DNA from: Chitinophagales bacterium
GTDB taxonomy: Bacteria > Bacteroidota > Bacteroidia > Chitinophagales > Chitinophagaceae
DNA: 12,190 bases
Assembly (NCBI GenBank): GCA_015654495.1
Contig: JAATGW010000359.1
Location: 1-12,190 of the forward strand
Direction of reading: 5' to 3'
Shown: piece by piece, positions 7,123 to 12,190 of the stretch
How positions within the stretch are numbered: position 1 is the first letter of the stretch
Layout of the letters: each line of letters starts with the position of its first letter
Position numbers and translations under genes: made by a program
The notes under the pieces: generated by a model
The model's input: only the letters and a program-made list of their open reading frames with translations
What the model was told of the DNA's origin: nothing
Databases searched by the model: none

Positions 7123-7890
7123 TTATGCGCGACCCTGCATGGCTGCTAACATATTTCCATAAACGTTGTTCAGGTTTCCAAGGTTCTTTGCAAGCAAAGT
7201 AATCTGTTCCTGAGTTTTCTTAGCATCTTCAACGCTTGATTGCATTGTTGTAGATGCAGTCACCATACTGCTATAGAAATTGTTCATTGCTTTCAGGTGA
7301 TTGTTTGTATCCTGCAATTCAATTTCATAAATAGTGTTCAGTGAACCAAGGTTTTTGGTAAGTGTCTGTACCTGCTCATGGAAAGCTTTGGTGCTGTCTG
7401 CCGCCTGGTTGAAATGCTGTACGGTGCTTGCTGCACTTACATAAGCATCTTTCATTGTACCTAGAGCTGCAGAGGCTTCCTTAGTCTTTTTAGTATAATC
7501 GGCAGTTGCTGAACTGATATCAGCGATATCGCCCATCTTTTCAACTGTAGTACCGAATTTTGAAAAATTATCGCTTAATCTTTTCAGGTTAGCAGGATTG
7601 ATTTCTGCTTCCTGAAGCATTTTGTCCATATGTGCAAGGGCAGGATTTCCGGCAGGTTTGCCGATAGCACCCTGTAAACCTTCAGCGATTTTGCTCATTT
7701 CAGCGCCGGGAGGTGGAAGGAATGCATAGAAAATAAAGATGCCCGCTTCTGTAAGCAGACCAACGGTCAGCATAAAGTCTGCGTACGGTTTGTGCAATAT
7801 TTTTGCCCATGCTCCGAAGATTACGACTGCTGCGCCTACGCATACAATAATATTCGCGAGCCTGTCAACTGATTTTGATGTACCTGCCAT
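7123..7890 (-). CDS. gldL: Type IX secretion/gliding motor protein GldL (PorL)
   Basis: GldL/PorL is the inner-membrane stator-like ring that uses proton motive force to turn GldM. This copy is 255 residues from the ATG at 7890. A longer in-frame start (7938) is rejected because its extra codons run into the intergenic hairpin and MAGTSKSVDRLANI fits the family N-terminus. Two transmembrane helices are visible (about 12-32 and 38-58). The second carries a glutamate (E48 in GLLTEAGIF), the position of the intramembrane acidic residue implicated in proton coupling in studied GldL. After PPPGAEM comes a long cytoplasmic helical region (65-255). It contains two similar segments 56 residues apart, LTKNLGSLNTIY and LAKNLGNLNNVYG. 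Confidence 0.96.
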   Translation of the reverse strand: MAGTSKSVDRLANIIVCVGAAVVIFGAWAKILHKPYADFMLTVGLLTEAGIFIFYAFLPPPGAEMSKIAEGLQGAIGKPAGNPALAHMDKMLQEAEINPANLKRLSDNFSKFGTTVEKMGDIADISSATADYTKKTKEASAALGTMKDAYVSAASTVQHFNQAADSTKAFHEQVQTLTKNLGSLNTIYEIELQDTNNHLKAMNNFYSSMVTASTTMQSSVEDAKKTQEQITLLAKNLGNLNNVYGNMLAAMQGRA

Positions 7891-7936
7891 GATTGATGTT
7901 TTTAGAATTGATTTAAATTGGTTTTCAGGGAATAAC

Positions 7937-7970
7937 ATGCTATGTAAAGTATTTGAACTTTACATAGCAT
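7937..7970 (-). repeat. Perfect inverted repeat in the gldK-gldL gap
   Basis: ATGCTATGTAAAGT (7937-7950) is exactly complementary to ACTTTACATAGCAT as read from 7957-7970 (sequence ACTTTACATAGCAT), giving a 14-bp stem with a 6-nt loop (ATTTGA). It lies in the 123-base gap, 43 bases after the gldK stop and 46 bases before the gldL ATG. No T-tract follows on the - strand, so it is unlikely to be a simple terminator. It may be an mRNA stability, processing or attenuation element, or a protein-binding palindrome. Confidence 0.85.
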
Positions 7971-8013
7971 GAGGGACTTTAAAATTTTTGTAAAAATTAA
8001 GTTATCTGAGCGT

Positions 8014-9312
8014 TTATTTTTTCTTACCAGCTGTCGGAGGAAGATCGATCACACAACGGAAACCTATGTATGATTTTGCAGTATCCATGTACTCATAATT
8101 ACGTGCGCTGGTCTGAAGGAAATAACCTACGTCTTTCCAACTTCCACCACGGATCACTTTACGTTTCATACGGGGAGGATCGCTTTCTTTTGCATTCCAG
8201 CGAATATCAGGATTCATGTCATGCTGGAAGTTATAAGCACCTTCATAATACAATGAAGAAGTCCATTCTGCAACATTACCAGCCATATTATACAGACCGA
8301 AATCATTAGGCCAGTAAGCATCGGCACGAACTGTATAGAATCCACCATCTTCAGGATAGTTACCGCGGCCAGGTTTGAAATTGGCGAGCAGACATCCTTT
8401 CTTGTTTCTCAGGTAATAACCACCCCATGGGTATGGAGCCTGTGAACGACCACCGCGTGCTGCATATTCCCACTCAGCTTCTGTGGGTAACCGAAAATCA
8501 GATTCAGTTACTTTCTTCTTGCTTTCAAGGAAAGAGTTAAGGTAGTTTGTTCTCCATTCGCAGAAGGCAGTTGCCTGTTTCCAGCTTACTCCGACAACAG
8601 GATAGTTGCCGAAAGCAGGATGGGAGAAATATCTTTTCGACATCGGCTCATTATAAGAATAAGAGAAGTCACGGATCCAAACCAGTGTGTCGGGATAGAT
8701 CTTAACGTCTTTCTTTACAATGAACTGAGAACGTGCTTTAGTTGAATTTTCCCTTTTTGCAGCTTCTTTGTAGTCAAAGATTTCTGAACGGTACAACAGT
8801 TTTTCAGCATCGAGTTCTTTTTTGCCGAAAATCCTGTTATCAGGAGTAACGATCATAGCGTTCAGCTGCTCCAGTGTTTTAGGATCTCCCCATTTAATTG
8901 TCGTTGCTTTCTTCCAGTCGATGATATCAGTACCATCACCACCCGCTTTCTTGTAGCTCAGAATGGTTGCTGCGATTGAATCGCGAACCCATTGCATAAA
9001 CTGACGATATTCGTTATTGGTGATTTCTGTAGCATCCATCCAGAATCCATTAATGGAAATCTGTTTGTTCCGTGCAGTGAAGGCATAACTAATGTCTTCA
9101 TCACTCGGCCCCATATGGAATGTTCCCTGGGGAACATAAACCATGCCCGGAGGTTTGGGGAGGTTATACTTTCCGCCGGGTGCGACACCATGTAATTGCC
9201 CATCAACTGGTGAACCCTTGGATTTTGATTTTCCAAGTTTACCACAACTCGATACCACGATTGTGACAAGAGTTAGTGTTACCAGGTTGAGCAGAAGGCT
9301 TTTCATTTTCAT
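8014..9312 (-). CDS. gldK: Type IX secretion/gliding lipoprotein GldK (PorK)
   Basis: GldK/PorK is an outer-membrane lipoprotein that builds the periplasmic T9SS ring with GldN. This copy is 432 residues from the ATG at 9312 (a second ATG two codons later is equally possible). The longer frame from 9339 is rejected because MSTYPLIFF precedes an otherwise normal signal peptide and would span the probable transcription start. The signal peptide ends VVSSC, with acylated C23. From about residue 56 an FGE-sulfatase fold is seen: PGMVYVPQGTFHMG, MDATEITNNEY, FRLPTEAEWEYAARGG (273-288), MAGNVAEWTSS (343-353), VIRGGSW (386-392) and a final GFRCVIDLP. The region around TSARNYEY shows no catalytic cysteine pair of true formylglycine-generating enzymes, so the domain is structural. 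It is the first gene of gldKLMN. Confidence 0.97.
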   Translation of the reverse strand: MKMKSLLLNLVTLTLVTIVVSSCGKLGKSKSKGSPVDGQLHGVAPGGKYNLPKPPGMVYVPQGTFHMGPSDEDISYAFTARNKQISINGFWMDATEITNNEYRQFMQWVRDSIAATILSYKKAGGDGTDIIDWKKATTIKWGDPKTLEQLNAMIVTPDNRIFGKKELDAEKLLYRSEIFDYKEAAKRENSTKARSQFIVKKDVKIYPDTLVWIRDFSYSYNEPMSKRYFSHPAFGNYPVVGVSWKQATAFCEWRTNYLNSFLESKKKVTESDFRLPTEAEWEYAARGGRSQAPYPWGGYYLRNKKGCLLANFKPGRGNYPEDGGFYTVRADAYWPNDFGLYNMAGNVAEWTSSLYYEGAYNFQHDMNPDIRWNAKESDPPRMKRKVIRGGSWKDVGYFLQTSARNYEYMDTAKSYIGFRCVIDLPPTAGKKK

Positions 9313-9336
9313 AAAAAAAATTAAAGGGTATGTGGA

Positions 9337-9344
9337 CAAATATA
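9337..9344 (-). promoter_or_regulatory. -7 box of the probable gldKLMN promoter
   Basis: On the - strand this reads TATATTTG, an exact match to the Bacteroidota -7 consensus TAnnTTTG. It ends 24 bases before the gldK ATG at 9312, implying a leader of roughly 18-20 nt. A -33 TTG at the usual 17-23 base spacing is not present; the nearest TTGs lie about 12 and 33 bases upstream of the box. The promoter is therefore likely but not complete by sequence. Confidence 0.5.
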
Positions 9345-9401
9345 AACTAAAAAAATCAATAGTTTTTTTACGTTAACCAATCTTAAATTTATTTTTAACA
9401 A

Positions 9402-9424
9402 GGCCAAAACACGGGGTTTCAGCC
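9402..9424 (-). terminator. Weak terminator-like hairpin after the DUF255 gene
   Basis: On the - strand GGCTGAAAC (9424 to 9416) can pair with GTTTTGGCC (9410 to 9402) over nine pairs, two of them G-U, around a CCCGT loop. The following bases (TTGTTAAAAATAAATTT) form only a poor U-tract. It may end the DUF255-gene transcript before gldK, or only partly so. Confidence 0.35.
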
Positions 9425-9469
9425 TATAAATAAACGTTACCGGAAAACAGTTATTGTGCCCAATTATTT

Positions 9470-11542
9470 TTAAGTTAACTTCTCCTTTTCAATCATTTGG
9501 AGCAATTCCGCCGGATTTTTTACCGGTTTCTTACACGAATAATCCCTGCACAAATAGAAAAAAGTTTCATCCGAAGCGGTTTTTCCCGCATGCATGGGAT
9601 TACCCATTTCCGGAAACGTGGAAAACTGAAAAACCTTGTTTGGCAGAAAAGTTTTCAACACTATTTTCGAATCTTTCTCAGCGTTGCGACCCAGAATTAC
9701 AATTTCCATGGTTCCTGCTAACTGCTCCAACAACAAACATGCCCACAAACCAAAAGAGTTCGGATACCTGATAGTCATCTCATGCAAGGAAATCACCATC
9801 TGTTCCGATCTTTCTCTCCATTTCCTGTTGTCGGTCATAATTCCCAGGCGGCGCAGATTGTCAGCCATTACTGCATTGCCTGAAGGAGTCGCGCCGTCAT
9901 ACCACTCCTTTTTCCTTATAATCACATCAGACTGATTTTTCCCGGTATAGAAAAAAAGCGGAGACTCATCATCTGCAAATTCATTCATTACAAATCCGGT
10001 TATTTCTTTTGCATGCTCCAGCCAGGATCTGTTCCCGGACACTTCACTCAAAAGAATCAATGCCTGTATGAGGCAGGCAAGATCATCCAGAAATGCAGGA
10101 TAGCTTGCCTTTCCATTTTTGAACGTGTGATACCATTCACCGGTTGCCTTATCCCGGAAATGATTAAGCATAAATAATGCGTTGCGTTCAGCATATTTCA
10201 ACCACCGGCTATCACCGGTTGCGGCAAAAGCATTCGAAAGCGCAGAATTCATCAGTGCATTCCAGCCAAGCAGGCATTTATCGTCCAGCGCGGGTGAAAT
10301 GCGGCTATTCCTGTACGTAAGCAACTTTTCTGTGACGGCGTTTTTCTTCTGGGCAAGTAATTCAAAAGAAATTCCTTTCTTCGCTGCAAAATCCCTCACC
10401 GTTTCTTTAAGCCAGGGGATATTTGTATGTTCCCAGTTACCCTCTTCCGTTATGTCAAAAAGTTCAGCGATTATTTCAGCATCCGTACCTGCAACTTCGG
10501 CAAATTCTTTCCCGGACCATGTATAAAATTTCCCTTCAACTCCTTCACTGTCGGCATCCAGAGCAGAATAAAAACCGCCATCCTCCTGCATCATATCTCT
10601 CACCATAAAATTCAGGGTATCCCTAAGGGTAAGCAGGTAGTTTTCTTCACGGAAAATTCTGTATGCATCAGCGAGTACATATGCCAGTAAGGCATTATCA
10701 TAGGTCACCTTTTCAAAATGGGGCACCAGCCATTCGCTATCAGTCGAGTAGCGCGCAAATCCACCACCTATATGATCATATATCCCTCCCTGAATCATCT
10801 TGTCAAGGCTAAGTTTTGCATGTTTAAGGGCTTCGTCATCCTTATAATAGTAATCGTAATTGAGGAGAAAACGGATCAGAAATGTCTGTGGAAATTTTGG
10901 AGCATTCCCAAATCCACCCCAGGTTTTATCCGCCGACTTCATTAATTCGTCCCGCATTGACTTCAGCTGTTCCCGGCTGAACGGCGTTTCTCCATTCAAA
11001 CCTTCAAGCATGCGGTTGTTGAGTCCGATGCTGTTGGAGTTTTTCAGGTGTTGCAGCATCTGATCGGCCTGATCGGATATTTCATCCTTTCTCTCCTGCC
11101 ATGCCTGCGCAATCCCATGTAAAACATCCTTCCATGAAGGCCGGTTATGAAAAGGCCGGGGAGGAAAATAGGTTCCGCCGTAAAAAGGTTTGCCCTCCGG
11201 AGTAAGAAAAACATTCAGAGGCCAGCCGCCGCTGCCGGTCATCGCCTGAACAGCGTCCATATATATATGATCAAGATCCGGGCGCTCTTCACGATCAATC
11301 TTAATATTAATGAAGTCGCGGTTCATTAATTCAGCGACAGATTCATCTTCAAAACTTTCCCTTTCCATCACGTGGCACCAGTGACAAGCTGAATATCCGA
11401 TACTCACAAGGACCGGCTTATTTTCGTCGGAAGCCAGCTTTAAAGCTGATTCACTCCAGGGCCGCCAATTCACCGGATTATGGGCGTGCTGTAACAGGTA
11501 CGGGCTCGTTTCATGCACCAGGTGATTGGAAAATTTTGTCAT
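9470..11542 (-). CDS. DUF255/YyaL-type thioredoxin-domain protein (SPATA20 family)
   Basis: This encodes 690 residues from the ATG at 11542; a longer frame adds MQFLQVY before the family-typical start and is rejected. The N-terminal third is the thioredoxin-like DUF255 domain: NHLVHETSPYLLQHAHNPVNW, then SIGYSACHWCHVMERESF with the CHWC site at residues 53-56, then NIKIDREERPDLD and the cis-proline-type GGWPLNVFLTP. The rest is mostly helical and resembles the six-hairpin (alpha/alpha) fold of sugar epimerases, with FPKFPQ-like GNAPKFPQTF, HIGGGFARYS and a C-terminal YLCRDYSCKKPV (663-674). There is no signal peptide, so it is probably cytosolic. The family is widespread and its biochemical role is not established. 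It lies 100 bases after hemD, behind a terminator, and 157 bases before gldK on the same strand. Confidence 0.93.
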   Translation of the reverse strand: MTKFSNHLVHETSPYLLQHAHNPVNWRPWSESALKLASDENKPVLVSIGYSACHWCHVMERESFEDESVAELMNRDFINIKIDREERPDLDHIYMDAVQAMTGSGGWPLNVFLTPEGKPFYGGTYFPPRPFHNRPSWKDVLHGIAQAWQERKDEISDQADQMLQHLKNSNSIGLNNRMLEGLNGETPFSREQLKSMRDELMKSADKTWGGFGNAPKFPQTFLIRFLLNYDYYYKDDEALKHAKLSLDKMIQGGIYDHIGGGFARYSTDSEWLVPHFEKVTYDNALLAYVLADAYRIFREENYLLTLRDTLNFMVRDMMQEDGGFYSALDADSEGVEGKFYTWSGKEFAEVAGTDAEIIAELFDITEEGNWEHTNIPWLKETVRDFAAKKGISFELLAQKKNAVTEKLLTYRNSRISPALDDKCLLGWNALMNSALSNAFAATGDSRWLKYAERNALFMLNHFRDKATGEWYHTFKNGKASYPAFLDDLACLIQALILLSEVSGNRSWLEHAKEITGFVMNEFADDESPLFFYTGKNQSDVIIRKKEWYDGATPSGNAVMADNLRRLGIMTDNRKWRERSEQMVISLHEMTIRYPNSFGLWACLLLEQLAGTMEIVILGRNAEKDSKIVLKTFLPNKVFQFSTFPEMGNPMHAGKTASDETFFYLCRDYSCKKPVKNPAELLQMIEKEKLT

Positions 11543-11560
11543 ATATACTTGAAGGAACTG

Positions 11561-11593
11561 CAAAGTAAAAGGAACTACCGATGTAGTTCCTTT
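11561..11593 (-). terminator. Intrinsic terminator after hemD
   Basis: On the - strand AAAGGAACTAC (11593 to 11583) pairs perfectly with GTAGTTCCTTT (11578 to 11568). The 11-bp stem has the loop ATCG and a T-rich tail, TTTTACTTTG. It starts 50 bases beyond the hemD stop and 19 bases before the next ATG, so the DUF255 gene probably has its own promoter in or next to this hairpin. The tail contains TACTTTG, which resembles a -7 box with one base missing. Confidence 0.8.
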
Positions 11594-11642
11594 ATTAATT
11601 AGTTAATATATATACGAATTAAAGCAGCAGAGGGCTTTCCGC

Positions 11643-12190
11643 CTATTTTGCTTTCAGATTTTCGGATAAAAACCGCTCGAGTGCAGCAACCATGGAGGGC
11701 AGCTGAGGTTCCGGAGCCTTAATATGCAGTTCCAGGCCCGCATCTACGATCGCCCTGGAAGTATTGTTTCCAAAAGCCCCGATCACTGTTCCGTTCTGAC
11801 TATAGGATGGGAAATTTTCAAGCAGGCTCTTTACACCACTTGGAGTAAAAAAGCAGATCACATCAAATTCGGTGGTACCCATTTCAGCCTTAACATTATT
11901 GCTGATAGTCCGGTACATAAATGGTGTGGCAAACTCGCATTTATTCTGTTTCAGCCAGTTCACGATCTCATTGTCTTCCTGATTTTCAGAACAGGGATAA
12001 AGAAAATTTTCATGCTCTTTATGTGTATTTATAACATCAAACAGCCCCTTATTGGTACCGTCAGCACTATAGAACACCTTCCTTTTCCTGTAAAGAATAA
12101 ATTTCTGAAGATAGAGAGCAACCGCTTCAGAGATACAGAAATACTTGGTATCCTGTGAAACATTCACTTTCAGCTCCTCGCAGATCCTGA
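11643..12190 (-). CDS. hemD: Uroporphyrinogen-III synthase, 5' end outside window
   Basis: HemD cyclises hydroxymethylbilane with inversion of ring D to give uroporphyrinogen III, the precursor of heme, siroheme and cobalamin; it is a cytosolic enzyme. The frame stays open to the window edge (RICEELKVNVSQDTKYFCIS...), so a start inside the window, such as the GTG at 12167, is not taken as real. The 182 visible residues cover about the C-terminal two-thirds of a protein normally near 250 residues. Recognisable family features are DTKYFCISEAVALYLQKFI, FDVICFFTPSGVKSLLENFP (the typical 'FTSxxGV'-like helix) and GTVIGAFGNNTSRAIVDAGL (the 'IGxxTaxal' motif), followed by PEPQLPSMVAAL. Sequence similarity in HemD is low in general, so the assignment rests on these motifs. 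A terminator follows. Confidence 0.88.
   Translation of the reverse strand, partial: RICEELKVNVSQDTKYFCISEAVALYLQKFILYRKRKVFYSADGTNKGLFDVINTHKEHENFLYPCSENQEDNEIVNWLKQNKCEFATPFMYRTISNNVKAEMGTTEFDVICFFTPSGVKSLLENFPSYSQNGTVIGAFGNNTSRAIVDAGLELHIKAPEPQLPSMVAALERFLSENLKAK

Noticed and set aside
7891..7938. 16-codon N-terminal extension of GldL
   Set aside because: It begins inside the intergenic hairpin and does not match the family start. MAGTSKSVDR at 7890 is preferred.
9313..9339. 9-codon N-terminal extension of GldK
   Set aside because: It overlaps the TATATTTG -7 box and would precede a normal lipoprotein signal peptide.
9454..9771. 105-codon + strand frame at the 3' end of the DUF255 gene
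   Set aside because: It overlaps conserved C-terminal codons of the DUF255 protein and its composition looks random.
11724..12158. 144-codon + strand frame opposite hemD
   Set aside because: It is fully antisense to the well-supported hemD frame and has no recognisable domain or signal.
1..12190. CRISPR arrays, insertion sequences, tRNA or rRNA genes
   Set aside because: I found no regularly spaced repeats, transposase-like frames, terminal repeats or cloverleaf-type sequences on either strand.

Overview
The window looks like chromosomal DNA of a member of the Bacteroidota, probably in or near the Chitinophagaceae. The reasons are a complete gldKLMN block (core of the type IX secretion/gliding machinery, confined to this phylum), AT-rich leaders without clear Shine-Dalgarno sequences, a TAnnTTTG-type -7 box in front of gldK, and a cell-surface lipoprotein and barrel-type protein with features common in this group. 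The genus is inference only.

Left part, + strand (1-4129): the last 48 codons of a probable ECF sigma factor; a 465-residue protein with a short cytosolic segment, one transmembrane helix, a low-complexity periplasmic linker and a C-terminal beta-barrel-like domain; an intrinsic terminator; a small lipoprotein of unknown function; and uvrC, the incision subunit of nucleotide excision repair.

Centre (4130-4401): a convergent gap of about 270 bases. It holds a strong bidirectional terminator next to gldN, a second terminator-like hairpin that has its T-tract only on the - strand, and a 17-codon reading frame on the + strand. This is the least explained stretch of the window.

Right part, - strand (12190 down to 4402): a 5'-truncated hemD (uroporphyrinogen-III synthase) with its terminator; a DUF255/YyaL-type protein with a thioredoxin-like CHWC site; then gldK, gldL, gldM and gldN in the conserved order. 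GldL and GldM form the proton-driven inner-membrane motor. GldK (lipoprotein, FGE-sulfatase fold) and GldN form the periplasmic ring under the outer membrane. The gldK-gldL gap contains a perfect 14-bp hairpin. No porP/sprF-like gene, T9SS cargo or regulator is adjacent.

Most of the window is conserved, well-understood biology. I see no mobile element, CRISPR array, tRNA or rRNA, and no clear evidence for a new multi-gene system. The best leads are the non-coding structures in the uvrC-gldN gap, the gldK-gldL hairpin, and the sigma factor/membrane-anchored barrel pair at the left edge.
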